DNA of 64,000 nt from positions 40,701,970-40,765,969 of the forward strand of contig NC_079205.1 in the NCBI RefSeq assembly GCF_026745355.1. Reading direction: 5' to 3'. This DNA comes from Beta vulgaris subsp. vulgaris (taxonomy: Eukaryota > Streptophyta > Magnoliopsida > Caryophyllales > Amaranthaceae). Below are positions 15,001 through 64,000 of the stretch, piece after piece. The notes under the pieces are model-generated. The model made no database searches. It was not told the DNA's origin and saw only the letters and a program-made list of their open reading frames with translations. Position 1 is the first letter of the stretch. Every line of letters starts with the position of its first letter. The position numbers and the translations under genes were made by a program.

Positions 15001-15094
15001 GCAAGGCCATGTTGCATTGTCGAAGATACAACAAAAGCCTGCCAACACAGGAGGTAATGGCTATGGCTATAATGGTTATCACTATGGATATTGA
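9023..15094 (+). CDS. Putative clathrin assembly protein (AP180/CALM, ANTH domain)
   Basis: Exons are 9023-9265, 12980-13427 and 13968-15094, joining in frame to 605 codons plus TGA. All introns are GT/AG. Residues 1 to about 300 form the ANTH domain, which binds phosphoinositides at the plasma membrane. The signature RATSHDEYPADEKYY is at residues 36-50, and further conserved blocks are RRGTRMLNMSDFRD in exon 2 and FQIYYDITDIL in exon 3. An acidic, proline-rich linker (about 350-400) leads to a tail with LLNLG near residue 400, a DPF motif at 534-536 and a block ending QRDGMQGHV. Tails of this kind recruit clathrin and AP-2 in endocytosis. Length and tail resemble Arabidopsis At1g03050/At4g02650 (PICALM5 group), which act in pollen tubes; this paralogue assignment is from memory. 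The ATG was chosen because MAFRRAIGAVKDQT is the usual N-terminus. Intron 1 (3.7 kb) is mostly transposon. Confidence 0.95.
9379..9506 (-). mobile_element. tRNA-derived SINE in AP180 intron 1
   Basis: On the minus strand the element carries an A-box-like GACCTAGTGGTTAAG and a B-box GGTTCGAATCC, then a unique body and an A-rich tail (GGATAAAAAAA). The 11-bp word CGTTCTAGATA flanks it on both sides (9368-9378 and 9507-9517), a target-site duplication. The total length of 128 bp is usual for plant SINEs. It lies antisense in intron 1 of the clathrin-assembly gene. Confidence 0.8.
9522..9894. mobile_element. Stowaway-like MITE (AP180 intron 1)
   Basis: The ends are CTCTCGCCGTCCCATAATAT on the left and its imperfect reverse complement (ATGAGACGAGAGAG) on the right, each flanked by TA. 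The element is 373 bp, AT-rich, non-coding, and lies immediately beside the SINE. Confidence 0.6.
10405..10475 (+). mobile_element. Helitron 3' end remnant
   Basis: The sequence runs from AAAGTATTATATTAATAAATGAA to CTTAATAACTAGT followed by T, closely matching the 3' end of the Helitron at 50384-50648. The terminal hairpin is decayed (CCGAAGGTATAACCCAGA). CTAGT followed by T fits a Helitron end. I could not find the matching 5' TC end. Confidence 0.45.
11250..12665. mobile_element. Tourist-like (PIF/Harbinger) MITE, split by a hAT element
   Basis: The left end GGGGGCGTTTGGTAT and the right end (reverse complement GAGGGTGTTTGGTAT) form Tourist-type inverted ends, flanked by the 3-bp duplication TAA (11247-11249 and 12666-12668). 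Removing the hAT element at 11490-12589 and one copy of its duplication leaves a 308-bp MITE. It is non-coding and lies in intron 1 of the AP180 gene. Confidence 0.75.
11490..12589. mobile_element. Non-autonomous hAT element nested in the Tourist MITE
   Basis: The ends CATTGGCGGAT and (reverse complement) CATAGGCGGAT resemble the common plant hAT end CAGGGGCGGAT. The 8-bp duplication ATACCAAA flanks it exactly (11482-11489 and 12590-12597). The 1100-bp interior has short internal repeats (about 11850-12230, with AAAAATACAAAATAATCCAA recurring) and no transposase. Confidence 0.75.
12698..12853. mobile_element. Stowaway MITE (AP180 intron 1)
   Basis: This 156-bp element ends in CTTCCTCCGTTTTTCTTA and its near reverse complement, flanked by TA. 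It contains an internal direct repeat of about 45 bp around AGATGTTACACTTTT and ends about 125 bp before exon 2 of the AP180 gene. Confidence 0.75.
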
Positions 15095-15681
15095 TGCTGA
15101 AATGTATAGAACACCAGTAGGATATTTACAGTAGGGAGTAAATTGTAAGTTGTAAAAATGAAAAACCTTGCAGTAATTTAAAGCTTGTTGTAGTTACTTC
15201 AGAATTTAAAGGGTTCCCTACTACGCAAGGAAATAGAGTTGACTTTCTAGTTATGCAATGCACAATATCTGCTGGTAAGGGTAATATCCTTCACAAAGTC
15301 ACTATCAAGGAGGTAGAGTTTTAGTTTTCCGGCCAATACATCAGAAGATATTGATCCTATCTCATCAGCAAAAGACATCTGATATCGATTGTATCTTAGT
15401 ATGAACCAAATCTATCTGGCAGCTCTGAATTATGTATCTTTAAAATCAATAAGTATACCAAAGTCAGCAAGATTAAGTTTCCAGGATCAAAATGACTTTC
15501 CCATCACTATAAACATCCTCATTGTCATCAACCAACAGGTTAATGGGAGAGCGATCCAAAGTTACTCTATAAAAAGGAGTGAAAAAGAGAGAGAGAGAGA
15601 GATGCAACACACAAGCTCATTACATGGTTTACAATAAAGATCCCCTACCTGAAGCAGGTAAAGAATTGGTAGCCGATAGCT
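15095..15681. other. Convergent intergenic region between the two genes
   Basis: These 587 bp separate two tail-to-tail stop codons, so both 3' UTRs must end here or overlap. A plus-strand AATAAA (about 15634) is a possible late polyadenylation signal for AP180. A GA-rich run lies at 15586-15601. No ORF here looks real. Confidence 0.5.
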
Positions 15682-55736
<40,055 letters not shown>

Positions 55737-56059
55737 TTTTTCTGATCTCTCGTCTCTCTCGCGCGCGCGTGCACTCTCTCTCCTGTCGAATAATAATCAG
55801 TTGGAAAGATTGGACTGATTCCGAATGAGTGCTGTCAAATTTGATTGCCGAATTTATTCCTTGCTTCTTCGTTAATCGAACATTTTAAAGTTGAAGGAGG
55901 TGGTCGGACTGAGAGACGTTGGAATTGACTGTTGACTGGTGTGACCAAAGTTGATAATGGAGTGAATTACTGACTTCTTTACTTTTCATCAACGAAATAT
56001 CCATTCGGCAATCAGAAAGGCGCAAATAAGTACATTTCGCTAATGGCAGGTAGAGCCTG
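55737..56059 (-). promoter_or_regulatory. Promoter side and 5' UTR of the decarboxylase gene
   Basis: Read on the minus strand, a GA-rich and CG-rich leader (GAGAGAGAGTGCACGCGCGC, about 55780 down to 55755) directly precedes the start codon. GA/CT-rich leaders are common in plant genes. No clear TATA box is seen. Only about 320 bp separate the start codon from the retroposon at 56077. Confidence 0.4.
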
Positions 56060-56076
56060 GTGCATCTTTTTGTAAA

Positions 56077-56623
56077 TTTTGTTTTTTTAAGGAGAAATTT
56101 TATTAATTGAAAGCGAAACGGCATCTACAATAGATATTAAAGAAAGATGAGATACAATCAAACAATGTTAAATCAAATTTGTCTTCGAAAAAACTACAAT
56201 GAACCCAGATCGAGCAATACAGCGCAGCCCCCTTGTATTTGTTGAATCAAACAGCTATTGTTGAGGAAGTCTATCATTCTGACATAGTTTGGGAAAAACA
56301 TTCTTGATCGAGCCATGTTTACCGCATCCAAGATTCCAATACCTTCATGTTGAGTCTCGAACTTCAACCAATGAGAATAATTTCTCACACCTAAAAACAA
56401 AAAAACCCTACTCACAACTCCCATAGGGGAGAAGGAGATCTCCAAAATAAAGACTAAAAAAATCTCATAAAGAAATACTAATTTATTCAACAAAACTAAT
56501 AATTGAAAATAAAAGAGGGAGAGGGGCTTACCATGGATGAAAATATCCGTGGCAGCCCCTCACAGATAAAAAGAGGTAGGGAAGGCTAGGGTTTAGAGAG
56601 AAAAAAAGAGAGAGGGGAGGGGG
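56077..56623 (-). mobile_element. Retroposed element with 17-bp target duplication and A-rich tail
   Basis: GTGCATCTTTTTGTAAA (56060-56076) and GTGCATCCTTTTGTAAA (56624-56640) flank it with one mismatch, a long duplication typical of LINE-driven insertion. On the minus strand it starts with a pyrimidine-rich leader and CTAAACCCTAGCC, and ends AATAAAATTTCTCCTT followed by AAAAAAACAAAA. No long ORF fits a known protein. It is either an internally deleted LINE or a processed transcript; the 3' end style favours a LINE. It lies about 340 bp upstream of the decarboxylase start codon, in the same orientation as that gene. Confidence 0.7.
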
Positions 56624-56640
56624 GTGCATCCTTTTGTAAA

Positions 56641-56886
56641 CTACTCCCTCTGTCATTTATTAGTTTATCCGTATTTTTGTAAGGTGTTCCTTATTAGTTT
56701 ACCCCTTTGTTTTTTGCTATTTTTGTAATGAAACCACAAATTTTTCATCACACATATAAAATAATAGTTTATCTTTCTTTTTATTACCCACAAAATTATT
56801 TCTACTGAAACTTTGTGCAAAAGAAAGGGGTAAACTAAGGTTACAAAAAACATTTTGTTTGTGTCGGAAACTAAGGTAAACTAAAA
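56641..56886. repeat. Stowaway-derived sequence next to the LINE
   Basis: It begins CTCCCTCTGTCATTTATTAG after TA. Inverted TAGTTTA and TAAACTA words recur (about 56662, 56697, 56767 and 56834). The right end is lost. GTCGGAAACTAAGGT and AACTAAGGTTACAAAAAACA recur in the first 100 bp of the LINE. Confidence 0.4.
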
Positions 56887-59143
56887 TAATAGTTCGTCAA
56901 TTGCGAAGACTTAGTACTTCCAATACCCCCGACATTTTGTTGCGTCGGAAACTAAGGTTACAAAAAACATTGTTGAACAGAAAAAGAAGAGTCTTGGGTT
57001 TTCTAGTGCCTATGGTGTGTCTTGTGTGGGAAGAGCAGGTGGGTTGTGTATATTTTGGAAGGATGATGCCATTTCTTTCACTCTGTTCTCTTCCTCTCAA
57101 AATCATATTTGTGGGGACATAGTGAGTAAGGGGAATGTTCACTGGAGATTTGTGGGGATCTATGGATGGCCGGAGGAGGAGAATAAGCATAGAACTTGGG
57201 CTTTGATAAAAGGGTTGTGTGACGAGTATGAGGGGCCTATAGTTTTTGGGGGCGATTTTAATGAAATTTTGAGTTATGATGAGAAGGAAGGGGGTGCTTC
57301 GAGGGAGCGGAGAGCTATGGTGGGGTTTCGAAATGTGATGGATGAATGTAGTCTTGGAGATTTGCGGTTTGTGGGTCAGTGGCACACTTGGGAGAGAGGG
57401 AGGAGTCCGAAATCTCGAATTCGAGAACGCTTGGACCGGTTTATCGTCTCGCGTTCTTGGTTGAACATATTTCCAGAGGCTTTTATTGATCATAAGGTGT
57501 GTTACTGTTCGGACCATGCTGCTATTGTATTACGTTGTGTTGGGAAATGAGGGGATGCCGAGAAGACGAGCTGATGGGTTTCGTTTTGAGACCTTTTGGC
57601 TTCTCGATGATGCTTGTGAGGAGGTGGTTAGGGGTGCGTGGAGTGCAGCAGAGGTTGTAGAATTTGTGAGAAATTAGGGGCTGTTGCGAGGGAGTTGCAG
57701 GGATGGAGTAAAAAAGCTTTCGGGACTCTTAGAAAGAAAATTGAAGTAGTGGAGAAAAAGTTACATGAAGCCCAATGTGAAGCTATTTCGAATGACAGTT
57801 GTGAGAGGTGTGTGAGTTTGGAAAAGGAGTTGGATGAATTACATGCTAAGAATGAGGCTTACTGGTACATGAGATCGCGAGTGGCGGAAGTAAAGGATGG
57901 GGATAGAAATACTTCCTATTTTCATCATAAAGCTTCCCAAAGGAAAAAACGGAACCTCATTCATGGTATTTTTGATGGAGGTGGGAGGTGGCAAACGGAT
58001 GGCGAGGAGATTGAGTGTATGGTGGAACATTATTTTCAGGAGATCTTTACTTCCTCCGAGCCTTCTTCTAATGATTTTCAGGAGGTATTGCAGCATGTGA
58101 AGATGTCTGTGACACAGGAGTATAACGATATTCTTCTGAAGCCTTACTCAAAAGAGGAGATTTTTGCAGCTTTGAGTGATATGCACCCATGTAAAGCCCC
58201 AGGGCCTGATGGTATGCATGCTATCTTTTATCAGAGATTCTGGCATATAATTGGTGATGAGGTTTTTAATTTTGTTAGCAGCATTTTACATAACTATTCT
58301 TGCCCAGGGAATGTTAATTGTACTAATATTGCTCTTCTTCCCAAAGTTAAATCCCCTACTGTTGTCTCTGAGTTCAGGCCTACAAGCTTATGCAATGTAT
58401 TGTACAAAATAGCTTCTAAAGCTATTGTTTTGAGGTTTAAACAATTCCTATCCTGTATTGTAACGGAGAATCAAAGTGCGTTTGTCCCTGGACGAATGAT
58501 TTCGGATAACTCTCTCATTGCTCTGGAGATCTTTCATACTATGAAGAAGAGGAATAATAGCAGGAAAGGATTGATTGCGATGAAACTTGACATGAGTAAA
58601 GCCTATGACAGAGTGGAGTGGGGTTTTCTCAGGAAGCTACTGTTGACGATGGGGTTTGATGGAAGATGGGTTAATCTGGTTATGAGTTTTGTTGCTACTG
58701 TTTCGTATTCCTTCATTATTAATGGAAGGGTATGTGGTTTTGTTACCCCTTCTAGAGGATTACGCCAGGGGGATCCTTTGTCTCCTTTCCTGTTTATCTT
58801 GGTTGCTGATGCATTCTCTCAGATGGTTACACAAAAGGTGGCTACGAAAGAAATTCATGGTGCGAAAGCAAGCCGGAATGGTCCAGAAATCTCTCACCTT
58901 CTTTTTACAGATGACATCCTTCTCTTTAATAGGGCTACCCGACAGGAGTGCTTGACAATAGTTGATGTTCTCAACAAATATGAAGCAGCATCCGGGCAGA
59001 AAATTAATTATAAAAAGTCGGAGGTATCCTTTAGTAGGGGTGTAAGTTGTGTGAAAAAAGAAGAATTGATTAATCTTCTCCATATGAGGCAAGTTGATAG
59101 ACACCAGAAGTATCTTGGTATTCCAGCTCTTTGTGGAAATTCT
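56887..59143 (+). mobile_element. LINE (L1-type), endonuclease and reverse transcriptase, first part
   Basis: Recognisable in order: endonuclease (ASETKVTKNIVEQ near 56943, then GGLCIFWKDD, VGIYGWPEE, FGGDFNEIL, WTWERG-like HTWERGR, DRFIVS and SDHAAIV near 57515) and reverse transcriptase (CKAPGPDGMHAIFYQ near 58190, KLDMSKAYDRVEW, GLRQGDPLSPFLF and LLFTDDILLF near 58910). Frameshifts lie near 57000, 57548 and 57675; the third frame stays open from 57638 for about 500 codons. ORF1 and the 5' end are missing. The LINE stops after GIPALCGNS at 59143, where a Gypsy element interrupts it, and resumes at 63584. Confidence 0.9.
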
Positions 59144-61272
59144 TTAAGTTCCTATTTATGTGTTTTTATTAGGAATCTTATTACTTGACTATTTGAGTTG
59201 AATAGAGTTTAAGTTCTTGTTATAATTGTTGTTTATTTGTCAAAATTGATGGAAGCATGCAAAGTTTGTCTTGAAATGTTATGATTAAATATAGTTTTGT
59301 TGAGGCATATAATTTTCTTATGATGAAAGTTTGTATTGAGTAAATAAAACGATGTGCAAGATCATCATCATCTATAGGTGAATAGGTGTAGTAATACCAA
59401 TGCTAATGTGCAGGAATTGTATGCAAACCTATCAAGTATACACTAGATCTCGTAGGAGGACTTTTGAACAAATGGCTGAAACCCCTGAACAACTGCTTGA
59501 GAGACTGAGATCTCTTGAACAACTTTCGCAACGTTGGGTTTAGTGTTACAAAACCAAATAGGGAATAATGGGAGAGGACCCACAAGCTGCTATGGCAAAG
59601 AAGTTAGTAACCCTTAAACCTCCAATCTTTGTAGGAAAGGAAGATCCCTTACTCTTAGAGAACTGGCTAAGAGACTTTGATAAGTTATTTACTGCTACTG
59701 GGACACCTGAAGCTCAAAAAGTAGACCAAGCTACCTTTTATTTGAGGGAGGATGCAGACACTTGGTGGGAGAGTCAAGGACCTATTGTTAGAGCTCAGGA
59801 AAACTTTAATTGGAATGCTTTTAAGGTTGCTATTAAGGATAGATTTTTCCCTGAACATATTAGGAGGCAGAAATACAATGAGTTTACTAGATTTAACCAG
59901 GGAGGTACTATGTCTGTGCAAGAGTATGCCCAAAAGTTTAATGAGTTAGCTAGATTTTGCCCTAATGTTGTGCCAGATGAGAGAGCCAAGGCTCAAAAGT
60001 TTGAGGATGGGTTAGCATTTAGAATTCAGACCAGACTTGGGGGAGCAACTTCTGCAACTTTTCAAGAGGCTTATGCTAAGGCTTCTAATATTGAGAGGAT
60101 TTTGAGGCGTGAAGAGGAAGTTATGGGAGGAATAAGAGAAAAGACCCACCTAACAACCAAAATGACCATGGAAATGACAAGAAACCTGATATGGGGGTAA
60201 CAATAGTAATGGGGGGAATAATCACACTAATGGTGGTGGTAATTATCAAGGGAATCGTAGCAACTACCAAGGTCAGGGGAGATCAAACCAGCAGGGATCC
60301 CGTACCCAGAATCCTACTTGTAGGAAGTGTAACAAAAGCCACCCAGGATTTACCTGTCAAGGAGACCCAATAACTTGTTATGCTTGTGGAGAGAAAGGAC
60401 ATAAGCTAATCAGTGTCCCAAGCGTCAGAATAATGGACAAAATGGAAACAATGGGGGTAATAGGAATGGTCATGGGCCTAATCAGAACCAGAATAACAAC
60501 AACCGCCCCTAAACAAAACAACTCCCAGGGTCAGACTTCGAATGCTCAAGGGGGAACAATACTCAGCATAATGGTCAGAATAACAATCGAGCAAATAGAG
60601 GAAACAACAATCAGAATGGCAATGGAAATGGTGCTCGAGGCAACAATGGAAGAATCTATGTTATGAACCAGAATGAAGCAGACACCAAGGCCAATGTTGT
60701 GACGGGTACTTTCCTCGTAAACTCTAACCCTGCTTACTTGCTTTTTGATTCTGGGGCGTCTCATTCTTTCATAGCTAGTTTATCCGTTGAAAAGTTAGGA
60801 AAAGGAAGTTAGTCTGCGTTACATTAGACCATATGAGATCTTGGAGCGAATTGGGGAAGTAGCTTATAAATTAGCCTTACCAATGGAGTTAGCTCATGTT
60901 CATAATGTCTTTCATGTGCCTCAATTTTGAAAATATGTCCATGATCCTATCCATATCATTCAACCTAAAACCATTGAACTAGATGAGACCTTATCTTTTG
61001 AACAACGCCCAGTTAGGATCTTTGACACCAAAAAGAGAAGTACCGGAACAAGGCGGTAAAACTAGTCAAGGTGTTATGGTCAAGTCAAACTTCTGAAGAG
61101 GCTACTTGGGAAACCGAAGATGATATGAAACACCGATATCCCGAACTTTTTCAGCAGGTACGCTTGAGTTTCGGGGACGAAACTATTTAAGGGGGGTAGA
61201 ATGTGATACTAACTTTTTAGCAAGCGATAGCGTTAAAGTTCGAGGACGAACTTTCTTTTAAGGGAGAGTAGA
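59144..61272 (+). mobile_element. Ty3/Gypsy internal region, pol largely deleted, no 5' LTR
   Basis: After about 420 bp of untranslated sequence come gag (59568-60192), zinc-knuckle codons (CRKCNKSH and CYACGEKGHK, about 60310-60410) and a protease active-site region (LLFDSGASHSFIA near 60745). At about 60806 the sequence jumps to the far end of the polyprotein (YIRPYEILERIGEVAYKLAL, HNVFHV), so reverse transcriptase, RNase H and most of integrase are missing. Stops and a frameshift follow before TSEEATWE-type codons near 61100. A purine-rich tract (AAGGGAGAGTAGA) precedes the 3' LTR. The end resembles the Tekay/Del lineage, from memory. The 5' LTR is absent. Confidence 0.85.
59568..60200 (+). 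pseudogene. Gypsy gag (capsid) reading frame
   Basis: The frame encodes about 208 residues of retrotransposon gag: LENWLRDFDKLF, DADTWWESQGP, FNWNAFKVAIKDRFFPEH and FNELARFCPNVVPDE are typical capsid blocks. It ends by frameshift just before the nucleic-acid-binding zinc knuckles, which continue in another frame. A short upstream frame (MAETPEQLLERLRSLEQLSQ, 59470 onward) ends at a stop and is probably the original gag N-terminus. It belongs to the element at 59144-63583 and is not a host gene. Confidence 0.85.
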
Positions 61273-61734
61273 TGTAATATCCCAAATTTTTGTAACTATT
61301 TTATAAAATTTATTTCGTTATAATAAGATTTTATAAATATAAAATTCTGAAAAATAAAGTAAAATCATAATAAATCAGATTTTTATGAAACTGATTTTAT
61401 TTATTAAATCAGACTTTTATCTTTTAAAAAAAAAAAAAAATTTCGAAATCAGAATTTTTTTTTAAATCAGATTTTTTTTCGTTCAAAAAGAAAGATAGAG
61501 AGAAAAGAAAATTCTGAATTTTTTTTTAATTACTTATCTTTTAGTGAATACTCTAGATTTACACACATATATATATACCCTAATCACCCAAAAATTCTCA
61601 CGTAATACACTTTCTTCATCTTTTTGGTAAGTTTTAAATTTCAGATCTAAAAACACCATTGTTGTGTTTCGAAGGTTTCAACAGAAAAAAAAAAACTTTT
61701 AAAACCCGACGACTTGGCCGGAGTCCGGCGTCGG

Positions 61735-61800
61735 TCTCCTTCTTCTTCTTCTTCTTCTTCTTCTTCTTTCTTCTTTCTCTTTCTTCTTTCCTTTCTTCTT
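61735..61800. repeat. CTT/TTC microsatellite in the Gypsy LTR
   Basis: A run of TTC units grades into TTTC and TCTT variants on a pyrimidine-only strand. Confidence 0.9.
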
Positions 61801-62364
61801 TCCTTTGACCTTTCTTCCTCCTACTTCTTGTTGCTGCGTGCAGCAGTTCTTAAAAAAAAAAAACATCTTGTCAAGCTTTAAAAGTTTTTAATACAAAAAA
61901 AAAAAGAAAGGAAAAGGTGTATTAGTATAGTGGTAGAATGGGAGTAGGTGCCAGCGTGTTCTGTCACACAGCAAAACCATTAACCATATACAAATTTTCC
62001 TTTTCATGGTGACATGTCACGTGTTTTAGTAGAGATTTTATTATTATCAATTCTTCTTTTCTGTTTTCGGATTTTGGTTAATATTAAGCTTGTAAATTTT
62101 GGTTAAATTTTCTTTTCGGAATATTATATCAAGTGACTAACTTTAGGTAATATTATTTGTTGTAGACGGATATTTCGTAGAATGCGACTTTTAGTTGATA
62201 TTGCTATATTTGGGACGCATTCGAGGTAATTCACAATGTCCATCAACAACTAGAATCCCGTTAGGAATCGTATGTGCTATGTGTAATACATGTGGTTATG
62301 TGATTTATGTTTATGTTAGATGTATATTATGTAACAGGAATAGTATAGTACTTTCTATGACTAA

Positions 62365-62391
62365 AATTATTATTATTATTATTATTATTAC
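62365..62391. repeat. (ATT)n microsatellite in the Gypsy LTR
   Basis: About nine ATT units in a row; a shorter run of four lies near 63183. Confidence 0.9.
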
Positions 62392-63583
62392 TATAGTACT
62401 ATTATCCCTGCGTATAATATATATGTATCTACTGGTATTGTTGTTATGAATTTGGATTTATAATATACCTAATTATACCATCGTATTAAGATTATATTAA
62501 TATTGATAATGTACTCAATGAGTATAACTAGTGTGTTAATGGTGTAACGAACGGTATTATAAGTTGATATATATTGTGACTCTATGAGGCTCAAATGATG
62601 GATATATTGGTTATTATGAATTATGGACGTTGATTATTATAATTCTATAAAGTGGTTAAGTTGTGAAAAATATTTATTGAACTGAAGATGTTCCTGTTAA
62701 TGTTAATGTGATTTTTGATGTGTCACAACTTTTAAAATCGATTAATCACGTAAAGTGAAAATATTATTAAGGGAATTATCCTGTGGACTTGGATCCTCCA
62801 TAGGAGATGAACAGTATTTGATTTTATCATGTTACAACTCTTTATTGTCTTCCTCCTAATACTATTGGTGCGCATTGCGGATACCCATTAGATTAGTGAG
62901 GGGTGTGCACACTTGGGACGTTTCGCAAAACGATATTGGCCATTACTCTTATTTATCTGGGTGACGACCCATTTTGAAGTAGGTGGTTACTGGGATTAGT
63001 CCCGGCCTACTGACGTTCAATTCCCTTCTAATAAATAAAATTGTTGTGTATGACTCATATAAACTTGAATAATTGAAATGGTTAATCATATTATATACTT
63101 GATTGTATTATGTTATACTTGTCTGTATTACGTTATATTTGTCTGTATTATGCTATAAAAAATATTTTTAAAATATAACTATTATTATTATTATTTTACG
63201 GGATGGAGTTGTAATTACTTAGCTTTCGCTAATTTTTGTGTTTTTGTTTTCTTTGTTCTGTTCCTATTTATATTGTGCAGGTTGGTGAAAGGGACTACGT
63301 TGCAGGAATGAGTGAATTTATAGTTTTTAAGTTCATCTAGTTTAATAAACACTACAGTACTATCATTTGAGATTGTTTAGTTTTGTTTTGGTATAAAGTA
63401 GACAACTTAGTTTGGTTTATTTTGATACTTTGGTTTGTGAGTAAATTTTTTACTTCTAATAATTAGCCTTGCATTTATTTTGAACAATAGATGCGGCGGT
63501 AACACCCTAAAGGTTTGGTCAGATATTTTAATGAAAAGTGAATATTTTATAAAGTTTTAGAACCAAAGTTTTGGGGTGTTACA

Positions 63584-64000
63584 TCTAAGAAAGTGCTTTT
63601 TCGGGAACTCTTAGATAGAATGTGGAAGAAGTTAAGGGGATGGAAAGAAAAGTTATTGTCGCGAGCTGGGAAAGAAGTTATTATCAAGGTTGTTATCCAA
63701 GCATTGCCTACATACCTAATGGGAGTTTATAAGCTTCCTGCTGCTGTCATAAAAGAAATCCACTCTGCTATTGCGCGATTCTGGTGGGGAGGAAAGGGGG
63801 ATGAGCGGAAAATGCATTGGCTAAGTTGGGAGAAAATGTGCAAGCCCAAGTGTATGGGGGTATGGGATTTAAGGACCTTGCGGTCTTTAATGATGCTTTA
63901 TTGGGTAAACAAGTGTGGCGATTATTACATAATAAAGAGTCCCTTTTGAGTAGGGTAATGAGTGCCAAGTATTATCCTCATGGTGATGTTTGTCAAGCGC
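63584..64000 (+). mobile_element. LINE, second part, running off the window
   Basis: The frame resumes with KKVLFRELLDRMWKKLRGW directly where 59143 stopped, then SRAGKEVIIKVVIQALPTYL and ARFWWGG, which are conserved downstream of L1 reverse transcriptase in plants. A frameshift near 63855 moves the continuation (MGFKDLAVFNDALLGKQVWR) to another frame. The LINE 3' end lies beyond the window. Confidence 0.9.

Larger units (their letters stand above)
61273..63583 (+). mobile_element. 3' LTR of the Gypsy element (2.3 kb)
   Basis: It starts TGTAATATCCCAAA right after the purine tract and ends TTTGGGGTGTTACA, the inverted-end pattern of Gypsy LTRs. At 2311 bp it is longer than the remaining internal region. 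It contains a CTT-rich microsatellite (61735-61800) and an ATT repeat (62365-62391). The short frames inside are not genes. After its end at 63583 the LINE resumes in frame. Confidence 0.85.

Noticed and set aside
56897..57517. 206-residue minus-strand frame
   Set aside because: It lies antisense to the LINE endonuclease, which is clearly the real signal; no family resemblance.
62195..62449. 84-residue plus-strand frame
   Set aside because: Lies wholly in the Gypsy LTR and runs through the ATT repeat.

Overview
The window is nuclear DNA from a flowering plant, probably a eudicot. It is AT-rich, has multi-exon genes with GT/AG introns, and carries typical plant transposable elements: Copia and Gypsy LTR elements, LINEs, a tRNA-derived SINE, hAT, Mutator-like (MULE), Tourist, Stowaway and Helitron elements. 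The style of the LINE and Gypsy copies would fit a Caryophyllales genome such as the amaranth family, but that is a guess.

Two host genes can be read completely. On the plus strand, three exons between 9023 and 15094 encode a 605-residue ANTH-domain clathrin-assembly protein (AP180/CALM family). On the minus strand, 21 exons spread over 40 kb (55736 down to 15682) encode a 625-residue type II phosphatidylserine decarboxylase proenzyme of the plant PSD2/PSD3 kind: C2 domain, two canonical EF-hands, a Cys/His cluster and a catalytic domain with its GGST self-cleavage site. The genes converge, with 587 bp between their stop codons. Nothing suggests they share a pathway.

Layout: 1-1876 is the end of a Gypsy-type LTR. 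1877-8100 is intergenic DNA without a recognisable gene. 8101-8447 is a small MULE-like element just upstream of the AP180 gene. Intron 1 of that gene (9266-12979) is largely a stack of mobile elements, including a Tourist element split by a hAT element with both target-site duplications intact. 15682-55736 is the decarboxylase gene, whose long introns hold two Helitrons, two nested MULEs (the outer one carrying a broken callose-synthase fragment), a hAT MITE, a 3.1-kb element with long inverted arms, a decayed Copia element split by a 470-bp fold-back element, a Gypsy relic and many Stowaway elements. 55737-64000 holds the decarboxylase promoter side, a retroposon with a 17-bp target-site duplication, and a LINE interrupted by a Gypsy element that has lost its 5' LTR and most of pol.

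I found no undescribed multi-gene system. The most notable items are the gene fragment captured by the MULE, the fold-back element with LTR-like ends, the nested insertions with readable duplications, and the 40-kb decarboxylase gene whose reading frame survives this load. Exon junctions were set by hand from reading-frame continuity, splice-site dinucleotides and remembered family sequence, and not by alignment software.
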